Below are positions 7,720 to 14,723 of a stretch of DNA of 21,164 bases, one piece after another. Each line of letters opens with the position of its first letter. Within the stretch, counting starts at the first letter, position 1. The notes beneath the pieces are model-generated. The model was not told the DNA's origin. It was given only the letters and a program-made list of their open reading frames with translations, and did no database searches. The position numbers and the translations under genes were made by a program. Source of the DNA: DATFPQ01 sp035264765. Its GTDB lineage: Bacteria; Actinomycetota; Actinomycetes; Actinomycetales; Angustibacteraceae. The stretch spans positions 1 to 21,164 of the forward strand of contig DATFPQ010000255.1 in assembly GCA_035264765.1 (NCBI GenBank), in the 5' to 3' direction.

Positions 7720-7725
7720 ATTCTA
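7720..7725 (-). promoter_or_regulatory. Candidate -10 box for rel
   Basis: TAGAAT on the minus strand lies about 41 nt before the ATG at 7678, within the 70-nt gap after apt. No clear -35 is present, so rel may also be read through from the yajC-secDF-apt operon. Confidence 0.35.
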
Positions 7726-7748
7726 CGGACAGGTGCGACCCCTCGGCG

Positions 7749-8282
7749 CTACACGGTCACCAGGCTATGGACGGATCTGCCGGCCAGCCGCTCGCGCCCG
7801 GCCAGGAAGCCGAGCTCCATCAGCACCGCCACCTCGATTACCTGGGCCCCGGCGCGCTCCACCAGGTCGCACGACGCCTCCGCCGTTCCGCCGGTGGCCA
7901 GGACGTCGTCCAGGACGACGACCCGCTGGCCAGGACGGAAGGCGTCGGACTGAACCTCGATCGACGCGGTGCCGTACTCCAGCTCGTACGTTCCGGTCAG
8001 CGTGGCGCCAGGCAGCTTGCCGGCCTTGCGCACCGGCACGAACCCGATCCCCAGCGCCACGGCCAGCGGGGCGGCGAGCACGAAACCGCGGGCCTCGATG
8101 CCGACGGCCGCGTCGACTCGCCCGGCATAGCGCTCGGCGAGCGCCTCGATCACCGTCCCCAGCGCCGGGCCGTCCGCCAGCAGCGGCGCGATGTCCTTGA
8201 ACAGGACGCCCGGCGTCGGGAAGTCCGGGACGTCCCTGATGTGCTTCAGCAGCAGCCGCTCGAGTTCGGCCTGCGCCGTCAC
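7749..8282 (-). CDS. apt: Adenine phosphoribosyltransferase
   Basis: Salvages adenine: adenine + PRPP to AMP + PPi. The 177-residue length is typical. The N-terminal HIRDVPDFPTPGVLFKDIAPLL (14-35) is the family hallmark, followed by GIEARGFVLAAPLA (61-74), VRKAGKLPG (84-92) and the PRPP-binding loop VVVLDDVLATGGTA (121-134). The start is GTG at 8282, overlapping the secF stop by 4 nt (GTGA), so it is translationally coupled to the SecDF genes. This secF-apt-rel order is conserved in actinobacteria. It places a purine-salvage enzyme, whose nucleotide products feed GTP pools, immediately before the (p)ppGpp enzyme; a functional link is only an inference. Confidence 0.96.
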   Translation of the reverse strand: MTAQAELERLLLKHIRDVPDFPTPGVLFKDIAPLLADGPALGTVIEALAERYAGRVDAAVGIEARGFVLAAPLAVALGIGFVPVRKAGKLPGATLTGTYELEYGTASIEVQSDAFRPGQRVVVLDDVLATGGTAEASCDLVERAGAQVIEVAVLMELGFLAGRERLAGRSVHSLVTV

Positions 8283-9484
8283 CGTCGCTTGCTCCGCGAG
8301 CCACGGCGGGGCTGGTTGCGCGGCCCGGTCGCCCGGCGGCCCGCGGCGGTGGCTCCCCGCGCCGGCGCCGCTGGGCGCGCGCGCGGCGCGGCATCGACCG
8401 CCGCGCCGCCCTCGGGGCCCTCGGCGGAACCGTCGCCCGGGCGGTCGAGGACGGCCGTGGCGGTACCGCCGCGACGACGCTGCGGCTGGGCGGCACCGGC
8501 GGGCGCCGCCCCCTCCGCGCGCTTGGCGAGCACGCGGCGGCGCAGCGTCTTCATCTCCGGCTCACGCTCGCGCAGGTCCGCGAGCAGCGGGGTGGCGATG
8601 AACACCGACGAGTACGTGCCGACGGCGATGCCGACGAACAGGGCCAGCGACAGGTCCTTCAGCGTGCCGGCCCCGAGCAGGAAGGCCCCGATGAACAGGA
8701 TCGCGCCCACCGGCAGCAGCGCCACGACCGAGGTGTTCACCGAGCGCACCAGCGTCTGGTTGAGCGCCAGGTTGGCGGCCTCCGAGTAGGTCCTGCGGGT
8801 CTGGCCGGTGATGCCGGCCGTGTTCTCTCGCACCTTGTCGAAGACGACGACCGTGTCGTACAGCGAGTACCCGAGGATCGTCAGGAAGCCGATCACGGAA
8901 GCCGGGGTGACCTCGAAGCCGATCAGGGCGTAGATCCCGACCGTGATGAGCAGGTCGTGGATCAGTGCCGCGAGGGCGGCGACCGCCATCTTCCAGGTGC
9001 GGAAGTACACCGAGATCACGAGCGCGACGAGGGCGAGGAACACGATCAGGCCGATCAGCGCCTTCTGCGACACCGTCTTGCCCCAGGACGGCCCGACGTA
9101 GGACGCCGTCACGTCGTCGACCGCCACGCCGTACGCCTTGGCCAGCGAGCCACGCACCTGGTCGGTCTGCCGGTCGCTCAGCTTGTCGGTCTGCACCCGC
9201 ATCGAGTCGGTGCCGACCTGGGCCACCTTGGGCGCGGCCCCCGAGACGACGTCGGTGACCGCCCGGACGCCCGGCAGGTCGGAGGTCGTCTTGGCGCCGC
9301 TGATGCGGAACTCCGACCCGCCCGTGAACTCCAGGCCCAGGGTGAGCCCGCGGAAGCCGAGCGCCGCGATGGAGAGAAGCAGGAAGACCGCCGAGATGGC
9401 GTACCAGGTCTTCTGCCGGCCGACGATGTCGACCGAGGTCTCGCCGGTGTAGAGCCGGTTGCCGAGGCTGGCGAAGGACCCCAT
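8279..9484 (-). CDS. secF: Protein translocase subunit SecF
   Basis: Membrane partner of SecD, using the proton-motive force to aid late steps of Sec-dependent export. The 401-residue protein has an N-terminal membrane helix near 28-47, the periplasmic-side motif GLTLGLEFTGGSEF, and then the five-helix C-terminal bundle with FRTWKMAVAALAALIHDLLITVGIYAL, GFLTILGYSLYDTVVVFDKVRENT and NTSVVALLPVGAILFIGAFLLG, all family hallmarks. A hydrophilic tail of about 75 residues, rich in Ala, Arg and Gly and ending RRGSRSKRR, extends past the last helix and is likely cytosolic and disordered. ATG 9484 shares one base with the secD stop (TGATG) and has AGGAGG 4 nt upstream; a GTG three nt earlier is possible but sits too close to that site. 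Confidence 0.95.
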   Translation of the reverse strand: MGSFASLGNRLYTGETSVDIVGRQKTWYAISAVFLLLSIAALGFRGLTLGLEFTGGSEFRISGAKTTSDLPGVRAVTDVVSGAAPKVAQVGTDSMRVQTDKLSDRQTDQVRGSLAKAYGVAVDDVTASYVGPSWGKTVSQKALIGLIVFLALVALVISVYFRTWKMAVAALAALIHDLLITVGIYALIGFEVTPASVIGFLTILGYSLYDTVVVFDKVRENTAGITGQTRRTYSEAANLALNQTLVRSVNTSVVALLPVGAILFIGAFLLGAGTLKDLSLALFVGIAVGTYSSVFIATPLLADLREREPEMKTLRRRVLAKRAEGAAPAGAAQPQRRRGGTATAVLDRPGDGSAEGPEGGAAVDAAPRARPAAPARGATAAGRRATGPRNQPRRGSRSKRR

Positions 9485-11412
9485 CACGCCTCCTGGTGGG
9501 TCGGGGCGGACTGGGACCCGCTGCGCGCGGCGTCGGGCTCGACGTCGGGCTCGACCTCGGCCGGCTCCTCTTCGTCCGCCTCGCCGCGGGCCTTACGCGC
9601 GGCGGCGGCCCGGCGGGACGCGATGGTCCCAAGGTTGGCCTTGACGCCGATAGGCGCGCGGACGGTGCTGCCGAGCCGCTGCGGGTCGAGGCCGGAGAAC
9701 CGGTGACCCTGGCCGAAGAACTTCGTGCGGGCGAGCAGGGTGAGCATCGGGTGGGTGAACAGGAACACCACGACGATGTCGACGATGGTGGACAGGCCCA
9801 GGGTGAACGCGAACCCGCGCACCCCGCCCGCCGCGAGCAGGTAGAGGACGAGTGCGGCCAGGAAGTTGATCGCGTCGGCGGCCAGGATGGTGCGGCGGGC
9901 CCGCTCCCATCCGGTCTCGACCGCCGCCCGCAGGCTGCGGCCCTCGCGCACTTCGTCTCGGACCCGTTCGAAGTACACGATGAACGAGTCGGCCGTCACA
10001 CCGATCGACACGATCAGACCGGTGATGCCGGCGAGGGTGAGCCGCAGGCCCTGCGTGTTGCCGAGCAGCACGACCAGGCCGTAGGTGAGGATCGCCGCCA
10101 CGATGAGCGAGAACACCGTCACCAGGCCGAGGGCGCGGTACTGGATCAGCGAGTAGAGAACGACGAGGACCATGCCGATCAGACCGGCCAGCAGGCCGCG
10201 CTGCAGCTGCTCCTTACCGAGCAACGGGCTGATCTGCTGCTCGGTCTGCGTGGTGAACGACAGCGGCAGCGCGCCGTACTTCAGCTGGTTGGCCAGCGTG
10301 GTGGCGGACGCCTGCGTGAAGCTGCCGGTGATCGACGCCTGCCCGCCGGTGATCGGCTCGTTCGCGGACGGCGCCGAGATCACCAGGTTGTCGAGCACGA
10401 TCGCGAACTGGTTCTGCGGCGGCTGCAGCGAGTACAGGCGGGTCGTGCTCTCGCGGAACTTGCGTGAGCCGTCGCCGTCGAACTGCAGCCGCACCTCCCA
10501 GACGTTGGTGGTGGAGCCGTTCGGGCCCGGCTGCAGGCCGGCGGTGGAGTCGGAGATGTCGGTGCCGCTGACCTCGACCGGCCCGAGGATGTACTTCACC
10601 GAACCGTTGTTCTCACAGGCGACGACCGGCTTCTTCGGGTCGTCGACCCGGGACTGCAGCGCGGTCCGGTCGACACAGTTCTGAGCGGTGAACTCCTGCT
10701 GCAGGGCCGGTGTGACCTGCGAGAGGTCGCTGGGGTTGGCCGGCTGCTGAGCCGGGGTCGAGGGACGCGGGGTCGCCGAGGCCGAGGGGGACGGCGTCGC
10801 GGAGGGCGTCCCGGCGGCGGTGCCGGCCGACGTGCTCTTCAGCAGAGCGGGCGGCACAACTCCCTGGTCCGAGCTGGCGGTCGGGGACGCCGAGGGCCGG
10901 CCGCCGGGGGACGCCGGAGCGGTGGCGCGGGCCGACGGGGAGTTGGTGGCCGAAGGCTTGGCGGACGGCGTGGCCGATCCGGAGGGCGTCGGCGTCGCAG
11001 GGGGCTGGGCGCCGCCCGGCGCCGCAACCAGCACCGGGCGGAACTGCAGCTGCGAGGACTGCTTGATCAGGTCACGCTGGCGCTGGTCGATCTTGCCGGG
11101 CACCGACACGACGACGTTGCGGCCGCCCTCGGTGGTGATCTCGGACTCGCCGACACCGGTGCCGTTGATCCGCTGCTGGATGATGTCGACCGACTGCTGC
11201 AACAGCTGCGGCGTCACGTTGCCGCCGTTCTGCAGCACCGGCTCGAGGACGATCTGGGTGCCGCCCTCGAGGTCGAGGCCGAGCCTGGGCGCCCACGACC
11301 CGCCCTCCCGCCAAGTGGCGGTTGCCGCCACGGCGGCGAACAGCGCCACCGTCAGCAGCAGCAGAGCGAGCAGCGAACGGCCTGGGTGGCTGCGCCTGCT
11401 GGGTCCGGCCAC
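9484..11412 (-). CDS. secD: Protein translocase subunit SecD
   Basis: Six-helix RND-type partner of SecF. The first membrane helix is at 13-32, followed by RLGLDLEGGTQIVLEP (43-58) and the first periplasmic subdomain. At about 132-228 a 97-residue Pro/Ser/Ala/Thr-rich insertion interrupts the extracytoplasmic region (bases 10729-11019). The sequence then resumes with the P1 head region and the C-terminal bundle, with AGITGLIVSIGVTADSFIVYFERVRDE, the actinobacterial version of the helix-4 motif. An acidic tail (EADEEEPAEVEPDVEPDAA) ends the protein. The start is taken as GTG 11412, giving 642 residues: AGGAG lies 7 nt before it and yajC stops one base earlier. A longer reading would run 35 residues back through yajC and is unlikely. 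Confidence 0.95.
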   Translation of the reverse strand: MAGPSRRSHPGRSLLALLLLTVALFAAVAATATWREGGSWAPRLGLDLEGGTQIVLEPVLQNGGNVTPQLLQQSVDIIQQRINGTGVGESEITTEGGRNVVVSVPGKIDQRQRDLIKQSSQLQFRPVLVAAPGGAQPPATPTPSGSATPSAKPSATNSPSARATAPASPGGRPSASPTASSDQGVVPPALLKSTSAGTAAGTPSATPSPSASATPRPSTPAQQPANPSDLSQVTPALQQEFTAQNCVDRTALQSRVDDPKKPVVACENNGSVKYILGPVEVSGTDISDSTAGLQPGPNGSTTNVWEVRLQFDGDGSRKFRESTTRLYSLQPPQNQFAIVLDNLVISAPSANEPITGGQASITGSFTQASATTLANQLKYGALPLSFTTQTEQQISPLLGKEQLQRGLLAGLIGMVLVVLYSLIQYRALGLVTVFSLIVAAILTYGLVVLLGNTQGLRLTLAGITGLIVSIGVTADSFIVYFERVRDEVREGRSLRAAVETGWERARRTILAADAINFLAALVLYLLAAGGVRGFAFTLGLSTIVDIVVVFLFTHPMLTLLARTKFFGQGHRFSGLDPQRLGSTVRAPIGVKANLGTIASRRAAAARKARGEADEEEPAEVEPDVEPDAARSGSQSAPTHQEA

Positions 11413-11413
11413 G

Positions 11414-11827
11414 TCAGCTCCTGGGGTTCTGGTCGCCCGGTCGCGCCGGGTGCCCCGGCTCGCCGGGAGCGGTGGAGGTCGGGCCCGCGGCGTCGTTGCC
11501 CGACGTCGGACCCTCAAAGCCGGCGTCCGGCAGCGCCCGGGCGCCGGCGTTCGGGCCGGCTTCCGGCAGGTAGCCGCGAGCGCCCTCGGCCACCACCCCG
11601 CCGATGGCGCGGCGGTCCCAGCGGACCCGCTGGCCCGGACCGGGCTCCAGCACCACGACGGCGTCGTCGAGCTCGACGACCCGGGCGAACATGCCGGAGG
11701 TGGTGACGATCTGCTGACCTGGCTGCAGCGACGCCTGGAGCTGCTCGGCGGCCCGCTGCCGCTTGCGCTGGGAGGTGAACATCAGCACCAGCAGCAGCAC
11801 GGGCAGGGCGAACAGGATCAGTTCCAC
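11414..11827 (-). CDS. yajC: Preprotein translocase accessory subunit YajC
   Basis: Small single-span membrane protein that associates with SecDF. The 137-residue protein starts with a membrane helix (MELILFALPVLLLVLMF), then the basic SQRKRQRAAEQLQASLQPGQQIVTTSGMFARVV block that is diagnostic for YajC, an SH3-like core to about residue 80, and a Gly/Pro/Ala-rich tail of about 50 residues. The GTG start at 11827 is supported by GAGGAAGGA ending 9 nt upstream and by the position of the helix. The frame stays open for 37 codons upstream, but that stretch includes the promoter region and would put an odd hydrophilic extension before the helix. First gene of the yajC-secD-secF-apt unit; secD starts one base after its stop. 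Confidence 0.93.
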   Translation of the reverse strand: MELILFALPVLLLVLMFTSQRKRQRAAEQLQASLQPGQQIVTTSGMFARVVELDDAVVVLEPGPGQRVRWDRRAIGGVVAEGARGYLPEAGPNAGARALPDAGFEGPTSGNDAAGPTSTAPGEPGHPARPGDQNPRS

Positions 11828-11909
11828 GCGGTCGGTTCCTTCCTCGCCGGCCAGGCCGGATGTGGGGTTGGGTGCCGGCCGTCGCCTGCACGCGACGCCC
11901 CGGCCCTCG

Positions 11910-11938
11910 AGTCTAGGTGACCCACCGTACGTAGCCAA
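11910..11938 (-). promoter_or_regulatory. SigA-type promoter of yajC-secD-secF-apt
   Basis: On the minus strand a -35 TTGGCT (11933-11938) and a -10 TAGACT (11910-11915) are separated by exactly 17 nt. Transcription would start near 11904, giving a leader of about 77 nt before the yajC GTG. This is the best -35/-10 pair seen in the window. Confidence 0.6.
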
Positions 11939-11990
11939 AGGTGCTCCGAGGCGCGGACGGACCGGCGGGTCCGTGCTGCGTCCGGCCGGG

Positions 11991-12040
11991 TCCTCGACCG
12001 GCTCCTCGACCGGGTCCTCGACCGGGTCCTCGAACCGGGG
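11991..12040. repeat. 12-nt tandem repeat, four copies, downstream of ruvB
   Basis: TCCTCGACCGGC (11991-12002), TCCTCGACCGGG (12003-12014), TCCTCGACCGGG (12015-12026) and a drifting fourth unit TCCTCGAACCGGGG (12027-12040). The array starts 7 nt beyond the ruvB stop codon and lies upstream of the yajC promoter. The pyrimidine/purine asymmetry could slow polymerase, but no function is evident. Confidence 0.8.
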
Positions 12041-12046
12041 TGCGGG

Positions 12047-13177
12047 TCAGCTCGGCTCGTCGCCCGCGTCCGCCTCGGCGAACCGCCCGCCGGACTCCTC
12101 CGGCACGATCGGCAGCGGCAGCTGACCGGCTGCGGCGGCGCCTCGGGGCGGGGTGAGCCCCAGGTGCTCCCAGGCCGCCGGCGTGGCCGCGCGCCCGCGC
12201 GGCGTGCGCAGCAGCAGCCCCTCGCGAACCAGGAAGGGCTCGACCACGGTCTCGACCGTCTCGGTCTCCTCCCCCACCGACACGGCCAGCGTCGCCAGCC
12301 CGACCGGACCACCGCCGAAGCGACGGCAGAGCGTGTCGAGCACGGCCCGGTCCAGCCGGTCGAGGCCGCGCGCGTCGACGTCGTACAGCGCCAGGGCGGC
12401 ACGGGCGGCGGGGCGGTCGATCCGACCCTGCCCGTGCACCTGGGCCCAGTCGCGCACGCGCCGCAGCAGCCGGTTGGCGATCCGCGGCGTGCCGCGCGAG
12501 CGTCCGGCGATCTCCGCCGAGCCGTCGTCGTCCAGCTCGATGCCCAGCAGCCCGGCGGAGCGGTGCAGCAGCAGGTCGAGCTCGTCGGCGGTGTAGAAGT
12601 CCAGGTGCCCCGTGAAGCCGAACCGGTCGCGCAGCGGCGCCGGGAGCAGGCCGGCCCGCGTCGTCGCGCCGACCAGCGTGAACCGCGGGAGCTCCAGCGG
12701 GATCGCCGTGGCACCGGGACCCTTGCCGACGACGACGTCGACCCGGAAGTCCTCCATCGCCAGGTAGAGCATCTCCTCGGCCGGGCGCGACATCCGGTGG
12801 ATCTCATCGAGGAACAGCACCTCCCCCTCGGTGAGCGAGGAGAGAATCGCCGCCAGGTCGCCCGCGTGCTGGATCGCCGGCCCGCTGGTGACCCGCACCG
12901 GGACCCCCAGCTCGGCGCCGACGATGAGCGCCAGGGTGGTCTTGCCCAGGCCGGGAGGTCCGGACAGCAGGATGTGGTCCGGCGGCGACCCGCGCCGCTG
13001 CGCGGCCTGCAGCACCAGGTCGAGCTGGTCGCGCACCCGCGCCTGGCCGATCAGGTCGGCCAGCCGGCTGGGGCGCAGCGCCCCCTCGGCCGCGCGCTCG
13101 TCCAGGTCGGCGTCCGTCGCCACGACGCGGGCGGTCAGGTCGTAGGAGCCGTCGCCCGCCTGCTCGTCCGCGCTCAT
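12047..13177 (-). CDS. ruvB: Holliday junction branch-migration ATPase RuvB
   Basis: Hexameric AAA+ motor that, with RuvA, drives branch migration of Holliday junctions. The 376-residue protein has an N-terminal extension of about 35 residues, then LRPSRLADLIGQ (34-45), Walker A GPPGLGKTT (73-81), Walker B LFLDEIHRM (121-129), sensor and arginine-finger region TLVGATTRAGLLPAPLRDRFG, and the C-terminal winged-helix domain with RTPRGRAATPAAWEHLGL. The C-terminus is a little longer than usual and acidic (FAEADAGDE). The ATG overlaps the ruvA stop by 4 nt (ATGA), so it is coupled to ruvA. Last gene of the ruvCAB unit; expected to be DNA-damage inducible through the LexA box before ruvC. Confidence 0.97.
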   Translation of the reverse strand: MSADEQAGDGSYDLTARVVATDADLDERAAEGALRPSRLADLIGQARVRDQLDLVLQAAQRRGSPPDHILLSGPPGLGKTTLALIVGAELGVPVRVTSGPAIQHAGDLAAILSSLTEGEVLFLDEIHRMSRPAEEMLYLAMEDFRVDVVVGKGPGATAIPLELPRFTLVGATTRAGLLPAPLRDRFGFTGHLDFYTADELDLLLHRSAGLLGIELDDDGSAEIAGRSRGTPRIANRLLRRVRDWAQVHGQGRIDRPAARAALALYDVDARGLDRLDRAVLDTLCRRFGGGPVGLATLAVSVGEETETVETVVEPFLVREGLLLRTPRGRAATPAAWEHLGLTPPRGAAAAGQLPLPIVPEESGGRFAEADAGDEPS

Positions 13178-13779
13178 GCGCGGCCCAGCCGCTGCAGGGC
13201 CGCGCGGAGCACCGCGGGAACGTCAACCGGCTCACCGTCGGGGGGCGCCACGTCGTCCACGGCCGCGTCCGCCGCCTTGGCCGCCCAGCCCAGTCCGACA
13301 AGCGCCTCGCGCACCTGTCCGCGCCAGCTGTCGTCGTCCTCCGGCTTCGGCGTCTCCGGCGTCCCCGTGCCAGTGCCCGGCAGCCCGATCCGTCCCTTGA
13401 GCTCCAGGGCCATCCGCTGTGCGCCCTTGAGCCCCACGCCGGGCACCTTGCGCAGGGCCACGAGGTCGTCGGTGGCGACGGCGCGGCGCAGCGCCTCGGG
13501 CTCATGGACCGCCAGCATGGCGAGGGCCAGCCGGGGGCCGATGCCGGACACCGTCTGCAGGATCTCGAACGTGGCGCGCTCGTCGTCGTCCGCGAACCCG
13601 AACAGGGTCAAGGAGTCCTCGCGGACCACGAGCGAGGTGGCCAGCCGCACCGGCTCGCCCACCCGCATGCCGGCCAGCGTCCGCGGGCTGGCGTGCACGA
13701 GCAGCCCGACTCCCCCGACCGTGACGACGACGCCGTCCAGGCGGAGCGCAGCGACCGGGCCGCTCACCGAGGCGATCAC
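13174..13779 (-). CDS. ruvA: Holliday junction DNA helicase RuvA
   Basis: Tetrameric protein that binds the four-way junction and loads RuvB. The 201-residue length is typical. Domain I (OB fold, 1-63) begins MIASVSGPVAALRLDGVVVTVGGVGLLVH. Domain II (about 64-140) holds two helix-hairpin-helix motifs, seen as LQTVSGIGPRLALAML and LRKVPGVGLKGAQRMALELKGRI. After a flexible Gly/Thr/Pro linker, domain III (about 155-201) carries REALVGLGWAAKAADAAVDDV, the RuvB-binding part. The GTG start at 13779 overlaps the ruvC stop by 4 nt (GTGA). A much longer open frame exists upstream, but it only shadows ruvC. Confidence 0.96.
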   Translation of the reverse strand: MIASVSGPVAALRLDGVVVTVGGVGLLVHASPRTLAGMRVGEPVRLATSLVVREDSLTLFGFADDDERATFEILQTVSGIGPRLALAMLAVHEPEALRRAVATDDLVALRKVPGVGLKGAQRMALELKGRIGLPGTGTGTPETPKPEDDDSWRGQVREALVGLGWAAKAADAAVDDVAPPDGEPVDVPAVLRAALQRLGRA

Positions 13780-14315
13780 CGGCGCACCCCCGCGCGAACC
13801 GCGGACCGGCTGGCGGCAACGGCCTGTTCGATCCGGGCCGCCGCGGGACCGCGCCACACGTGGCAGATGGCCAGCGCCAGTGCGTCGCTCGCGTCGGCCG
13901 GCCGCGGCGCGGCGTCCAGCCGAAGCACGCGCATCACCATGGCGGCCACCTGGTCCTTGTCGGCGCGGCCGTTGCCGCTCACCGCGGCCTTGACCTCGCT
14001 CGGGGTGTGCAGCGCGACGGGCAGCCCCCGTCGCGCAGCGACCAGCATGGCCACCGCCGCGGCCTGCGCGGTGCCCATCACCGTGCGCACGTTCTGCTGG
14101 CTGAAGACCCGCTCGACCGCCACCGCGTCGGGTTGCGTGCGGTCCAGCCAGGCCTCGAGCGCCCGCTCCACCGCGAGCAGCCGGGCGCTCACGGCCGTGT
14201 CGGCAGGGGTCCGCACGACACCGACGTCGACGAGGTGCAGCTCCCGGCCGGGAGCGCCGTCCACGACGCCCACCCCACACCGCGTGAGTCCGGGGTCGAC
14301 GCCCAGCACCCGCAC
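13776..14315 (-). CDS. ruvC: Crossover junction endodeoxyribonuclease RuvC
   Basis: Dimeric resolvase that nicks Holliday junctions symmetrically. The 179-residue protein shows the RNase H-like fold with its acidic residues: VLGVDPGLTRCG (Asp7), AVAVERVFSQQNVRTVMGTAQAA (catalytic Glu), HTPSEVKAAVSGNGRADKDQVAAMV and DASDALALAICH with the last Asp residues. The GTG at 14315 is chosen because AGGAGG ends 6 nt before it and the protein then begins MRVLGVDPG, as in the family; the frame is open 27 codons further, into the LexA box region. First gene of ruvC-ruvA-ruvB, with an SOS box 63 nt upstream. Confidence 0.96.
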   Translation of the reverse strand: MRVLGVDPGLTRCGVGVVDGAPGRELHLVDVGVVRTPADTAVSARLLAVERALEAWLDRTQPDAVAVERVFSQQNVRTVMGTAQAAAVAMLVAARRGLPVALHTPSEVKAAVSGNGRADKDQVAAMVMRVLRLDAAPRPADASDALALAICHVWRGPAAARIEQAVAASRSAVRAGVRR

Positions 14316-14377
14316 CCTCGACCTCCTGACGCCCTGCCTCGACTGTGACGGGCTGCCTCGACGGCCCGCTCCACAGG

Positions 14378-14391
14378 CGAACACGTGTTCG
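14378..14391. promoter_or_regulatory. LexA (SOS) box upstream of ruvCAB
   Basis: CGAACACGTGTTCG is a perfect 14-nt palindrome. It fits the actinobacterial/Gram-positive LexA consensus (CGAAC-N4-GTTCG), with only the outermost T/A pair of the mycobacterial form missing. It lies 63 nt before the ruvC start and just downstream of a TAGCGT -10 on the same strand, so bound LexA would cover the transcription start. It is also 87 nt upstream of the divergent 66-residue gene. Confidence 0.85.
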
Positions 14392-14394
14392 GCC

Positions 14395-14400
14395 ACGCTA
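14395..14400 (-). promoter_or_regulatory. Candidate -10 box for ruvCAB
   Basis: TAGCGT on the minus strand ends 3 nt before the LexA palindrome, which would put the transcription start inside the box near 14388. No convincing -35 was found. Confidence 0.45.
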
Positions 14401-14477
14401 CACAGCCGCGGGCCGGGAGCCGGCTAGGCACGCCGTCACAGTCGACAGGCCGCCATCCTGAGGTTCACACTTCAGCC

Positions 14478-14678
14478 ATGCCTGCGAGCGCGCGACCGTC
14501 GACCGGCCGGGACCAGGCCGACGGCGTCCCGGCGCGCGACTACCGGCGGTTGCCCGAGAGTCCCTCGCCGGAGCAGTGGTTCATCAGCCAGGACGTCCGA
14601 GCCGTCGACCCCGGTCCACAGCGGTTCGACTACAGCGAGGACGCCGGCATCGTTCTGCGGTACCTCGCGGGCGGCTAA
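14478..14678 (+). CDS. Small hypothetical protein, 66 aa
   Basis: A 66-residue acidic, soluble protein with no membrane segment or signal peptide. The N-terminal third is low in structure (Ala/Arg/Ser/Pro), and the rest, RDYRRLPESPSPEQWFISQDVRAV followed by RFDYSEDAGIVLRYLAGG, looks folded and has aromatic residues at regular places. Codon third positions are strongly G/C as in the neighbours, which supports real coding. I do not recognise the family. ATG 14478 is preferred; the ribosome site is weak (TGAGG about 15 nt away). The frame is open upstream to 14385, but that stretch overlaps the LexA box and ruvC promoter. It is divergent from ruvC across the SOS box and converges on yebC, 30 nt away. 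SOS control is possible but unproven. Confidence 0.65.
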   Translation: MPASARPSTGRDQADGVPARDYRRLPESPSPEQWFISQDVRAVDPGPQRFDYSEDAGIVLRYLAGG

Positions 14679-14691
14679 GCCCGGACGGACG

Positions 14692-14723
14692 CTCAGGCCT
14701 CGACCGACTCAGGCCTCGACCGA
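14692..14723. repeat. 16-nt perfect tandem duplication over the yebC stop codon
   Basis: CTCAGGCCTCGACCGA occurs twice without a break (14692-14707, 14708-14723). The yebC TGA (14709-14711 on the minus strand) lies in the right-hand unit and an identical TGA in the left-hand one, so loss of one unit would leave YebC unchanged. Confidence 0.85.

Larger units (their letters stand above)
14333..14449. repeat. Long-armed inverted repeat flanking the SOS box
   Basis: TCGACTGTGACGG (14339-14351) and CCGTCACAGTCGA (14433-14445) are exact 13-nt reverse complements. Pairing resumes outside after a 2-nt bulge (CCTG 14333-14336 with CAGG 14446-14449). The 81-nt interior holds the LexA box and the probable ruvC -10. 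CTGCCTCGAC is also directly repeated at 14334-14343 and 14353-14362. It may be a second regulator site, a hairpin, or the remains of a small mobile element. Confidence 0.6.

Noticed and set aside
5420..8200. 926-codon open frame on the + strand
   Set aside because: It lies antisense to rel and apt, both with complete family motifs. Its composition (Arg, Val, His, Asp-rich, no domain) is what the complement of high-GC coding sequence gives.
11991..12040. CRISPR-like array near ruvB
   Set aside because: The 12-nt units abut directly without spacers and no cas gene is present, so it is a plain tandem repeat.
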